Shown: piece by piece, positions 36,194-43,975 of the stretch
How positions within the stretch are numbered: the first letter of the stretch is position 1
Layout of the letters: each line of letters starts with the position of its first letter
NCBI GenBank assembly: GCA_963759875.1
Contig: CAVXBB010000016.1
Span: 434,001-498,000 of the forward strand
DNA from: JAFAGX01 sp963759875
GTDB lineage: Bacteria; Acidobacteriota; Terriglobia; Terriglobales; Acidobacteriaceae
Length of the DNA: 64,000 nt
Direction: 5' to 3'
Made by a program: the position numbers and the translations under genes
The notes under the pieces: model-generated
What the model was told of the DNA's origin: nothing
What the model saw: the letters and a program-made list of their open reading frames with translations, nothing else
The model's database searches: none

Positions 36194-36442
36194 ATGCTCG
36201 AGATGAAAGCCGTCCGGATGGAATTTCCTGTGGATAGCAACATTATCGTCGGCCAGTCTGAGCAGGCTTGGCATGATGGCAACGGGCATTCTCACTTGCA
36301 GGCGACACTGCTCGGGCCATCGCTCACCGTACCCATCGCCGAGGGCAAGCTCGTTCTCGGCACCTGGCAGCAAATCTTCCATCTGGAATGCGACGTGCGC
36401 GGACGCCAGCGCACTATCATCGTGACTGTGATGGGTAACTAG
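36194..36442 (+). pseudogene. YjbQ (UPF0047) C-terminal fragment
   Basis: 82 codons. The segment WHDGNGHSHLQATLLGPSLTVPIAEGKLVLGTWQQIFHLECD is the conserved C-terminal half of YjbQ/UPF0047 proteins (secondary thiamine-phosphate synthase activity has been reported for the family). The first ~60 residues, including conserved N-terminal strands, are absent; upstream sequence does not encode them in any frame I checked. Probably a remnant. Confidence 0.72.
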
Positions 36443-36479
36443 AAACAGTTCACTCGGAACTAGGATAGAGTTTCGGCAA

Positions 36480-37442
36480 ATGGTCAAGCGCGTACCAGCC
36501 AGACGGCGTCCTCGCAAAGCCAAACCCGGAACAACGGGCCTGGGCCCGGCCGAATGTAGGCTGGATCAGCCGACTGGAGCGGCTGAAGAGGCAGTGGAAG
36601 CAATCAAAAAAGCTGGGGGCTGCGTTGTGGGATCGTACAAGGAACCTCTCGGAGGGCATCCTGTATTGTTCTCGATTTTACCTATCGATACCGTGGAACC
36701 GACTCCCTTCCAACGCGACCTCTCCGATGCTCACCACAAGCGGCTTGCTGATGTCATCAGCAAAACCGGGCGTTTTCTCGATCCGATCATCGCTGTGCTC
36801 GCACCAAAAGGAGGCTTCTGGACCCCGAATGGCCGGCATCGCCTCGAAGCCATGCGCCGCCTTGGGGCGAAATCCATTACTGCGCTCGTCGTCGCTGACC
36901 GCGAGGTCGCCTGGCAGATCCTCGCGCTAAATACGGAGAAGGCTCACAACCTCAAGGAACGCTCGCTGGAGGTCATCCGTATCTACCGCGGTCTGGTGGA
37001 CGAAGATGCCACGCGTCCCGAGTCGCAGTTCGCGTTCTACCTCGACGAACCAGCCCTAGTCACTCTCGGCGTCTGCTATGAACACTTCCCTCGCTTCGGC
37101 GGTGGTGCTTACCATTCGATTCTCCGGCGACTCGAGACCTTTACCGATGAACCGCTCCGCACCGTCATTAAGGATCACGAGAAACGGGCCACGATGGTGC
37201 TCGACCTCGAGGAGAAAGTTGCGGCAGCGGTGAAGAAGCTGAAAGAACGTGGTCTCGTCAGCCCGTACCTGCGCTCGTTCGTGGTGGCGCGCATCAACCC
37301 GCTGCGTTGGATTAAGGGCGAACCGCCTCCACTCGAAGACGTGCTCAAGACGATGCGAGAGCGCGCGGCAAAATTCAATGTCGAGAAGATCAGGCCTCAG
37401 GATCTGGCAGGAGCGGCAGGGCCGCCGGACGAAGAAACCTAG
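36480..37442 (+). CDS. ParB-like nuclease-domain protein
   Basis: 320 aa. A basic N-terminus (RRRPRKAK), then the ParB N-terminal domain at ~75-170: ILPIDTVEPTPFQRD, RFLDPIIAVL, WTPNGRHRLEAMRRLGAKSITALVV (the GRHRLEA box is the CTP/nuclease motif). Then ILALNTEKAHNLKERSLEVI and a helical C-terminus. It lacks a clear ParB helix-turn-helix and no parA is adjacent, so chromosome partition is unlikely; a stand-alone ParB-domain regulator or nuclease is possible. Confidence 0.78.
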   Translation: MVKRVPARRRPRKAKPGTTGLGPAECRLDQPTGAAEEAVEAIKKAGGCVVGSYKEPLGGHPVLFSILPIDTVEPTPFQRDLSDAHHKRLADVISKTGRFLDPIIAVLAPKGGFWTPNGRHRLEAMRRLGAKSITALVVADREVAWQILALNTEKAHNLKERSLEVIRIYRGLVDEDATRPESQFAFYLDEPALVTLGVCYEHFPRFGGGAYHSILRRLETFTDEPLRTVIKDHEKRATMVLDLEEKVAAAVKKLKERGLVSPYLRSFVVARINPLRWIKGEPPPLEDVLKTMRERAAKFNVEKIRPQDLAGAAGPPDEET

Positions 37443-38110
37443 GAGAGCAGACCACGAATGACAACCTCATCCGGCAGAAAACATGCGGGGCCTGCAGAAG
37501 CTCGTGCTTCTGCTGGCCTAGCGGCCAGGAGTTGCAGCCGGCTCAACTCGCCTAAGGCTCGCGATTGGATATACAGATTCTTGCTCTTCCTGGCCAAATC
37601 CAACGCCTGATTCGCCCCTTTTAGGGATTCCTCTAGATTCCCGCCCTGCTGGGACAAAGCTGATAAAGCAACCAGCACGTCAGCTTGTAATACCAAGTTT
37701 GAGACTGAAATCCCGTCGGAGAGCGAGCCGAGCCACAGAGACTTCGCTTTCTCTAGTTTTCCTTGTGTGAAGTAATAGACTGCAAGCCTGGACTCGACAA
37801 TGGTCTTATCGCCAGTCGATTTTTCTTTTGTCGCAAGCTCTATGGCCTTTTGGAGAGACGTCAAGCAGTTGCCATAGTTCCCCTGCTTTGCCGATTGCTC
37901 AGCGGAATCTAGTAGCGCTTTGATGCCGGGATCGGATGCTTGCAGTTCTGGAGGAATGTAGCGTCGAGACCCGTTGGAAGTCTCTGCGGTCGCGGTTGCA
38001 CAAAGCAAGACCAGCAAAAACCACGCTAGATGTATCAACACACGAGAATTGAAGAGGCGAGTATTGACTTTCGAATCATCCAGTCTTGACTTTGACATGT
38101 ACGCTCTCAC
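37439..38110 (-). pseudogene. Exported TPR protein, truncated
   Basis: 223 codons. Signal segment (VLIHLAWFLLVLLCATATA), then TPR-like repeats: AEQSAKQGNYGNCLTSLQKAIELA, ESRLAVYYFTQGKLEKAKSLW, LSQQGGNLEESLKGANQALDLA. Relatives are longer, with more repeats and often a CHAT protease domain. Here the repeat pattern stops at LLAARPAEARAS, and the last ~18 residues look unrelated before a stop that overlaps the parB-like gene by 4 bp. It is probably a 3'-truncated gene at another junction of the accessory region. Confidence 0.6.
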
Positions 38111-38474
38111 CCGGCCAGCAGTGATAACGTGTTTACCGCCAAATTGTACTTTGAAGCGACCTGATTCGCCATTATCGTTGCAGCTTTAGGAGCTCGGCGA
38201 GGGCAAACAACTCTCCAGGGTCCACCCCCGGTCAGCCTTAAGAAACGACAACTATCAATTGCCGCGTTTCATTAGCGTCACGGGTCTGGCAGTGAAGAAG
38301 GCAGTCGTGCTCGTCTTTTTCAGCAGGGCGCCAAAAGGCCGCACACTTCAAAACGCAAGGATTCCCTAAAGAAGCCTCGTCAGACTGATCGGCACTCAGT
38401 CTGTCATGCCCCGTTACCAGAGTAGTCCGAGTGGCTGCATTACCGGTTCAGAATCTATTAATTCCGGCACAGCC
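38111..38474. other. Gene-free stretch
   Basis: About 360 bp between the TPR gene and the recombinase. No coding frame is convincing. Likely holds the TPR gene promoter (38111-38200) and the 3' flank of the recombinase. Confidence 0.4.
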
Positions 38475-39137
38475 TCAGTTCACGGTTTGCGCGGTCTTAA
38501 GCGGAGTGTTTTCAGCGTCGTTGGAAGTGGTTGGAATCGGGTTTTTTGGTACAGCGCCCTCAAACAGTTTCAATGCCCTTGCGACGCTGGTTCTGGAGAT
38601 TCTGTAGGCCGTAGCCAGCTGAGACAGGCTCAAGCCGCGGGCCCGGTCGCGGAGCAAGGATGCACGATCAATCTCGATGGGCTTACGGCCAAGTTGGCGG
38701 CCTTCGAGCCGGGCGCGCCTGAGCCCTGCGCGAACCCTCTCTATAATAAGGTTACGTTCCAGCTCGGCAACCGCCGACACAATCACTACGACCGCCCTGC
38801 CGAGTGGGCCTCCTGTGTCCAGATTTTCGCGAAATGACACGAACTCGATACCGAGATGGTTCAGGGTATCGAGCACTTCTAGAAAATGCCGCACGCTGCG
38901 AGCGAGGCGGTCAGCCGCCCACACCATCACCACATCAAATTCGCGGCGGTGGGCAGCGGCCAGCATCTGGTCGAGACCCGGACGCTTCGCTTTCACGCCA
39001 CTGATCTTGTCGGTGTACTCGCGAACGATTTCAAAACCGCGCTGCTCTGCCAGCCGGCGCAGATCGAGCAACTGTGTCTCGGGATGCTGATCAACTGTGG
39101 ATACGCGGGTGTAGAGAGCGGCACGCTTAGTCGGCAA
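38475..39137 (-). CDS. Serine recombinase (resolvase/invertase)
   Basis: 220 aa, complete small serine recombinase. The nucleophile Ser is in ALYTRVSTVDQ; downstream are DKISGVKAKRPGLDQML, VVMVWAADRLARS (the Arg pair of the active site) and NLIIERVRAGLRRARLEGRQLGR leading to a C-terminal helix-turn-helix (LSLSQLATAYRISRTSVARAL). It would catalyse resolution or inversion at short sites. The TTG start at 39137 has AGGAGG (39146-39151) upstream. No ~28-bp res-type repeats were identified by eye. It faces away from a second recombinase fragment. Confidence 0.92.
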   Translation of the reverse strand: MPTKRAALYTRVSTVDQHPETQLLDLRRLAEQRGFEIVREYTDKISGVKAKRPGLDQMLAAAHRREFDVVMVWAADRLARSVRHFLEVLDTLNHLGIEFVSFRENLDTGGPLGRAVVVIVSAVAELERNLIIERVRAGLRRARLEGRQLGRKPIEIDRASLLRDRARGLSLSQLATAYRISRTSVARALKLFEGAVPKNPIPTTSNDAENTPLKTAQTVN

Positions 39138-39374
39138 ATGGTTTTCCTCCTAAATCAAGTCTGGACGGATGAAGCGTGGTTCGCAAGGCCGGTGTCAGGT
39201 CAAGACGGCGGATTCAGGGTTGTTGATCCGGCGACACGGCCTTGCCAACCTTTCTCGATCCGTCCAGACTGGATATATGAGGAAACTACTTGGCGATTGA
39301 GAGATTCGCCGAAAACGACCTCAACCTGCACGCAGTTATCGTCGAATACAACAAGCTCACTAACTCTCCAGAAC

Positions 39375-39641
39375 CTTATGAAAGTGTGGTGGGTAGTCGA
39401 GCGTGTGAAAAGTGGCATGCGCAGAGCGCGGCTCGAAGGTCGGCAGATTGGTCGTGCACGCCTCGATGTTGACAGAGAACAAGTCATCAGTGACCGCCGC
39501 TCGGGGATGTCACTAACCAATGTTGCCAAGCGGCACAATGTTTCACGGGCGACGGTTTGCCGACTTATGAAAGCGGCGACGGAGCCCTCTTATTCAGCGG
39601 TGCTCCACTCTGAGGGAGAACTAACACAACTTCACGCATAG
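39375..39641 (+). pseudogene. Second serine recombinase, C-terminal remnant
   Basis: From ATG 39375: VERVKSGMRRARLEGRQIGR, then SDRRSGMSLTNVAKRHNVSRATVCRLMK. This matches the linker and helix-turn-helix of the complete recombinase on the opposite strand, but diverged. The catalytic N-terminal domain is missing; the frame upstream of 39375 is antisense to the intact gene and is not recombinase sequence. The two C-terminal domains point away from each other, as after an inversion or deletion. Confidence 0.7.
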
Positions 39642-39650
39642 GTATGCACG

Positions 39651-40334
39651 ATGGAAGTCAGCGAAGCAAGTGACGAGCAGTTGTGGCAGGTGTGCCGCAA
39701 GCTGCCTGCGGATTTCGAACCCTATGGCCAACGAAAATGGCACAGCAAGCCGCATGACAAGCCCGATTGTTCCAGATGCCGCTGGTTCCAGCCTCTATTA
39801 CGTTCGGGACAGCTGGATTGGGGGACGTGCGCCAATCACGAATCTCCCCGAGCAGGGTTGCTGACCTATTGGGAACAGGGTTGCGAACAGTTCGAGAAAG
39901 AGAAAGAGCCGGGCACGCCGGAGACACGTCGTACTCGCTCGGAATTCAAGGACAAAGTTGAGAACACCCTGCTGGATGCGCTGGGCGAATTTACCAAGGC
40001 AGAGGCGGCAAAGGTCAACCGAGGGTTTTCGGATGACGAATTCCACATTTTTCGGCATGAAGACAAGGTCGATACGATTCTGTTCTCTCAAATTCCACAT
40101 GTTTTCCGACAAACCTCAGCGGATTTTGATCGCTTGCTCGCCGCAGAGGAAGTGGTGACGGAAACCCGCCGGGACAGCCCTCGTTTTTGGCAACTCGCAC
40201 AGCGAAGCTTGGCGAGGTGGAAGAAGCGGGACGTGTCCGTGATTCGGCTGCCCGACAACATGGATGATTTGGAGCAGCAATTCTGGTCACGGGTGCGCAC
40301 AGCATTCACGGAGGCTCTGGAAGAGAAGGAGTGA
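39651..40334 (+). CDS. Cys4 protein, paralogue 1 (unknown family)
   Basis: 227 aa. N-terminal region ~10-80: LWQVCRKLPADFEPYGQRKW, then Cys40-x2-Cys43 in DCSRCRWF, DWGTCAN (Cys60) and SPRAGLLT with EQGCEQFE (Cys78). The four cysteines would make one metal site. The remaining ~140 residues are helical and charged (FTKAEAAKVNRGFSDDEFHIFRHED; DLEQQFWSRVRTAFTEALEE). It resembles the tryptophan/cysteine segment of DUF3027-type proteins only weakly. It begins 10 bp after the recombinase remnant and is followed by a paralogue, so it looks like cargo of a mobile unit. No function can be assigned. Confidence 0.68.
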   Translation: MEVSEASDEQLWQVCRKLPADFEPYGQRKWHSKPHDKPDCSRCRWFQPLLRSGQLDWGTCANHESPRAGLLTYWEQGCEQFEKEKEPGTPETRRTRSEFKDKVENTLLDALGEFTKAEAAKVNRGFSDDEFHIFRHEDKVDTILFSQIPHVFRQTSADFDRLLAAEEVVTETRRDSPRFWQLAQRSLARWKKRDVSVIRLPDNMDDLEQQFWSRVRTAFTEALEEKE

Positions 40335-40339
40335 ACTTG

Positions 40340-40780
40340 ATGCGAAAAACTGATGACAAGGAGCATCGATGGAAGAAACGGATTCGCCGCATTCTGAGCC
40401 TCCGCTCAAAGCATGAGTTGCGTCTCACCCGGGGATTTCAAAGTCATGAGGCGTTATGGGCAGTCGCAAAGAAGTTGCCGAGCGATTTTGAACCTTACGG
40501 CAAACGTCGGCGCTCCACTCGGGGGATTGGTGGCGATTGCTCGTCCAACTGCCGGTGGTTCCACCTGCTTGCGGGCTGCCGAGGCGAGGACTGGGGCGTC
40601 TGCGCCAACCCGAAAAGCCCGAGGGCTGGCTTGCTCACCTTCGAGCACATGGGCTGTCCGCAATATGAATGGGACGAACGAGACAACTACTTGGAAACCG
40701 CCTCTGGCAAAAAGGCAAAAAAGCGATTTGAGGAAGCGGAAGAAGAACTGAAGCTTGCAAGAAAGCGAAGCCATCAGTAG
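40340..40780 (+). CDS. Cys4 protein, paralogue 2 (unknown family)
   Basis: 146 aa from ATG 40340, which has AGGAG 8 nt upstream (GTG 40331 is in frame). A basic N-terminal helix (HRWKKRIRRILSLRSKHELRL) precedes a domain clearly paralogous to the gene before: LWAVAKKLPSDFEPYGKR, NCRWF, DWGVCAN, SPRAGLLTFEHMGC. The four cysteines are conserved (positions 67, 71, 88, 106), with one extra at 80. The C-terminus is a charged helix (KKAKKRFEEAEEELKLARKR). The start lies 5 bp after the stop of paralogue 1, so they are co-transcribed. Unknown function; the basic parts suggest RNA or DNA contact. Confidence 0.66.
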   Translation: MRKTDDKEHRWKKRIRRILSLRSKHELRLTRGFQSHEALWAVAKKLPSDFEPYGKRRRSTRGIGGDCSSNCRWFHLLAGCRGEDWGVCANPKSPRAGLLTFEHMGCPQYEWDERDNYLETASGKKAKKRFEEAEEELKLARKRSHQ

Positions 40781-40787
40781 GGAACAC

Positions 40788-41237
40788 ATGACAAGAACCA
40801 AGATTGTAGAAAGCCAGCGCAAGGAATCCTCACATCAGCATTGGTGCGCTGTCGAAGGTCACTACTATGACTGCACCGATACCTGCTTCTGCATTTGCGG
40901 TCTTCCCATGTCAGGCAACGACCACAGCAAATGCCCGACGGAACTGCGTGAATGCCCTGAGCACTCAGCCGAACAGCCTGCGCCAGAGAAGGAATCACCC
41001 GAGGGTCTGGTCGAGATCAATTTTTCTCAGCCCACGGCACGCCCTCATTGCCATTGCGGTTGCTCTGCTATCGATGCGGCAAGCATAGTGGGTTGGTGCT
41101 TCCATTGCGACCACGTTTATGCGACCTACTCTCCTGCAATTGAAGCTCGGCACTTTGCCAATCACTGCCCAGGTGCGCCCAGCGAGACGAGAGAGTTCGC
41201 TCGGGCAAGATTTAGCTCGAAATCATCTCTCAACTGA
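40788..41237 (+). CDS. Cysteine/histidine-rich protein (unknown)
   Basis: 149 aa from ATG 40788 with AGGGAA upstream. Thirteen cysteines in three groups: HWCAVEGHYYDCTDTCFCICG, PHCHCGC, and GWCFHCDHVYATYSP ending HFANHC. They probably form two or three zinc sites. No family is recognised. It lies 7 bp after paralogue 2 in the same direction, the third gene of a tight run behind the recombinase. Confidence 0.6.
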   Translation: MTRTKIVESQRKESSHQHWCAVEGHYYDCTDTCFCICGLPMSGNDHSKCPTELRECPEHSAEQPAPEKESPEGLVEINFSQPTARPHCHCGCSAIDAASIVGWCFHCDHVYATYSPAIEARHFANHCPGAPSETREFARARFSSKSSLN

Positions 41238-41245
41238 TATCCAGC

Positions 41246-41883
41246 ATGAGCCCAGAACTTGAAAAAGCGATTGTTTCCCTCTGGCCCGACTGGTTTGACG
41301 TGCATGGCGATCCAGAACGAACAGGTATGGTGATGGGGTTTTGCTGCGGTGATGGGTGGTTCGATCGTTCGATCTCATCTATGACCTGTGCGAGCGACTT
41401 GAACCACTGGTGAACGAATTTAATTGTCAGCATTCGGCGAGCGATCGTTTCGAGGTGGTGCAAGTGAAACAGAAGTTTGGTGGCTTGCGATTCTACGTTA
41501 ACCACCGCACCGATGATATTGACACAGTGATCGAAAGGGCACAGATGCAATCGCTTCATACCTGTGAGCACTGCGGTGCTGTCGGCACGCTGAGAGACAG
41601 GCAGCGGTTTATCGTGATCCTGTGTGATGCATGCAACCAAGTGGCAGATTCAATGGCACGCCGATTTGCTGACAGAACAGTGGATTCACACTTCCAATTC
41701 CGGCTAAACGGCGTCACCATTCCGCACATCATCGTGCGCCCAGTCGTGAACCACGGTGAGGTAACACATAGGGAACTGTTGGCATGCGATGAAAACCTGG
41801 GCACCTTTGTAGTTGAAGATAACGAGCACCTCACCGATCCTGCGCTACCAAAGTTCTTTGCTGGAGGTGAAAGACCTGTCTAA
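41246..41883 (+). pseudogene. Phage-associated-type hypothetical protein, broken by an 8-bp duplication
   Basis: ATG 41246 opens MSPELEKAIVSLWPDWFDVHGD, then FCCGDGWFD. The other frame carries LIYDLCERLEPLVNEFN, DRFEVVQVKQKFGGLRFYV and a zinc knuckle CEHCGAVGTLRDRQRF...LCDAC. Removing 8 bp (a repeat of CGTTCGAT near 41366-41373) restores GDGWFDLIYDLCERL and makes the length divisible by three (630 nt). Proteins of this type are found in phages and islands; function unknown. It is fourth in the cysteine-rich run. Confidence 0.65.
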
Positions 41884-41965
41884 TCCCGACACAGGCTGGC
41901 AGCAGATGAGTACCGGAGAATGTATCGCCCTGCTTGAAGCGGCTGGGGTCATCGACAGCTTGTAA

Positions 41966-42303
41966 TTGACCAGACTTCAAGCCCGGCTGTGCGCTTAGCG
42001 ACGTACCACACTCGCCGGATTCAATTCCTAACCTTCGTCCGCGACGGTTTTTTCGATGGCTGTGCGTAGAGTCTGCTCATCCACCCCCTTGGGTACCGTA
42101 CGCTGCATCTCCCCCGAGAATAGCGGTGGACAAGATAGCCTAGATTAACGGGAAAACGATAATGGAGATTGCAATTCTGATGGTGGTGCTCATTGCTATC
42201 GGATCAATGATCCCGGCTCACCACCATATAGTGTTGCTTCGATAGAAGTGGTTACAACATCTGGCTTTCCGGTGTGGCGGGCAAAGGTTTAATCAAGACG
42301 ATC
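41966..42303. other. Gene-free stretch
   Basis: About 340 bp. A weak hairpin with a T-run, CGTC-CGC-GACG-GTTTTTT near 42035-42053, could terminate the cysteine-rich run. A 27-codon frame at 42161 (MEIAILMVVLIAIGS...) is hydrophobic but unsupported. A 35-codon frame overlapping the previous gene's end (TGWQQMSTGECIALLEAAG, stop at 41963-41965) might be a real short protein. Confidence 0.35.
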
Positions 42304-42669
42304 TCAGGTGTCGAGTACAGTTGCTCGCTGATTTTCCAGACGTTTCCTGATTATTTCGGCATTTTCCGATTTGACTCCGACTTCTTCCAAGGCTGCGCGA
42401 AAGTGCTCCAGGAAGAGATCGAAGTGCGCATCGTTCAGACCGTGACCTCTAGATTGGGCATGGGCATCATGAAGAGTTTTCCCTGTATATACGCGCCCGG
42501 CTAGGAGCATCGAAATAAACATAGCCTGCCGAGATCGCAGGTGCGCCATATCAACTCCGTCAAAGAAGTGATGCAAATTCTGATCCTGCAAGATTTTGTT
42601 GTAGAAAAGTTCTGTAGCGGCCTCGATAGTCCTGCGTCCTCCGATCAGTTCAAACAAGTCCTCAATCAT
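42304..42669 (-). CDS. Group 1 truncated haemoglobin
   Basis: 121 aa from ATG 42669 (MIEDLFELIGGRRTIEAATELFY). The 2-on-2 globin pattern is clear: a short A helix, NLHHFFDGVDMAHLRSRQAMFIS (with B10/E-helix residues), and the proximal His region AHAQSRGHGLNDAHFDLFLEHF. Such proteins bind O2 and NO and usually act in NO detoxification or redox sensing. It is monocistronic. The neighbourhood of Crp/Fnr regulators and a universal stress protein supports a role in hypoxia or nitrosative stress. Confidence 0.88.
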   Translation of the reverse strand: MIEDLFELIGGRRTIEAATELFYNKILQDQNLHHFFDGVDMAHLRSRQAMFISMLLAGRVYTGKTLHDAHAQSRGHGLNDAHFDLFLEHFRAALEEVGVKSENAEIIRKRLENQRATVLDT

Positions 42670-43137
42670 AGTGTCCCCAGACCGGCAGCGGTCAGGAAGC
42701 CCGCTGTACCGTTGTCGTGTGTTCCTGATTCTTAGGCGGGCCAACCTGTGGTTGCATTGTTGAATTCAGTTCCTGAACCCGTTTCACCGTTTCACCCCAG
42801 CCGCAGGTTTGACGAGCACTGCAATGCTCACAGTCGGGGTTATGGATTCGGAGTACAGACAAGAGACGACAAAGTCGCCCTTTTAAGATCACAATGCACC
42901 TCGCCGGATGCAATTGCTCATGGGTGTATTCTGGTGGCGAATGTATAGCCGATATGTGACGCAAATCACAAGCCATTGTGAGCGTTACCGGCTTTGACCG
43001 TTCAAACGCGAAGCGCTGCTTCCAACCCACCCGTAGTCTCAGCCCGCCAACCCTGTGATACTAGGCACTGACATTCCCACGCAGTTGTGTTCCATTGAGG
43101 GGAAGAACAAGAAGTTAGGCACCGGAGAAGGTCAGCC
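42670..43137. other. Gene-free stretch
   Basis: About 470 bp between the divergent globin and psiE genes. The frames present (42692-43030 minus, 42748-42948 plus) show no family traits. It should contain both promoters, but I cannot place specific sites. Confidence 0.4.
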
Positions 43138-43650
43138 GTGAGCGAAATCCAGAAAGACCCTTCCCATCCAGTTCGGCAAGTAGTAGTGCAAACTCTTTCT
43201 TCAGTCGAAGATATTGTCTACGTCGGTCTCGGCCTGCTCTTGACAATTGCCGCGCTCACCCTGCTGGTCATCGCGCTCAAGAGTGTGGTGCTGGCATTGT
43301 GGAACCGCGCATTGGGCGGACAAATCGTGAGCCTTCTTGATCAAATCCTCCTGATCCTGCTGGTCATCGAGTTGCTCTATACGGTGCAGGTGTCGTTTCG
43401 TGAGCGTGGGCTCATCGCCGAGCCGTTCCTCGTGGTGGCGTTGATTGCAGTGATCCGAAGGGTGCTGGTCCTCACGGCAGAAGTGCCCAGGCTGTCGGAA
43501 GCTGGCGAGGCGGTTTTCCGGCATGCCATGCTGGAATTGGGGGGTACTCACCGTCATGGTGCTCGTGCTCGTAGGTTCTTTGATTATGCTGCAGAGGTAC
43601 GCAAAGCGTGCGGTGTGACCGACGCTGGGGCGGGCACAGAATTCCGATAA
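43138..43650 (+). CDS. PsiE family membrane protein, 3' homopolymer frameshift
   Basis: Phosphate-starvation-inducible E family, four hydrophobic helices. GTG 43138 follows GGAGAAGG. The protein reads normally (SVEDIVYVGLGLLLTIAALTLL, LLDQILLILLVIELLYTVQ, FLVVALIAVIRRVLVLTAE) to MLELG. It then becomes hydrophilic. Dropping one G from the GGGGGG run at 43539-43544 gives VLTVMVLVLVGSLIMLQRYAKR with a stop at 43616-43618, the expected fourth helix. So the annotated 3' 110 bp are out of frame. Role in E. coli unknown beyond phosphate and catabolite control. Confidence 0.8.
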   Translation: MSEIQKDPSHPVRQVVVQTLSSVEDIVYVGLGLLLTIAALTLLVIALKSVVLALWNRALGGQIVSLLDQILLILLVIELLYTVQVSFRERGLIAEPFLVVALIAVIRRVLVLTAEVPRLSEAGEAVFRHAMLELGGTHRHGARARRFFDYAAEVRKACGVTDAGAGTEFR

Positions 43651-43975
43651 CTGTTGAGAATGTATGGTCCGCCGCCGGACTGCAAGAGGTTTGAAGTTGA
43701 CGAAGGGACAGTCCGCGTAAATGTATTCGGCCTCTAAGTGGAGAATGCTCTCCGGGCACTCGATGATGATACGCACGCGCCGGTCCTTACAAATCCCTCG
43801 GTCACTAGGGACACATTTGCAACATCAGGTTTTCCGGCAGGCCATTGGGCTGTTCTTCTCGTCTTCTTCTCTCCTCAGCAAACCTTGGTAGAACTCTGTC
43901 TAACATCGGTCGTCGTGGCGATCGAAAAGTGGAAAACGTTTCGTGCTTTCCAGGCGCAGCATCTTTCCACCACCA
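43651..43975. other. Non-coding flank of the IS110-type element
   Basis: 325 bp between psiE and the transposase stop. No gene is visible. It includes a small hairpin (GGAGA-ATGC-TCTCC near 43740-43752). Some IS110-family (IS1111-group) elements keep their guide (bridge) RNA in the flank downstream of the transposase, which would be this stretch; that assignment is untested. Confidence 0.35.

Noticed and set aside
38886..39374. N-terminal part of a 251-codon plus-strand frame
   Set aside because: It is antisense to the intact recombinase; only the part after 39375 is meaningful.
42255..43837. Two 18-bp segments CAACATC(T/A)GG(C/T)TTTCCGG at 42255 and 43820
   Set aside because: Two mismatches and no supporting structure; could be chance, though one lies in the IS flank.
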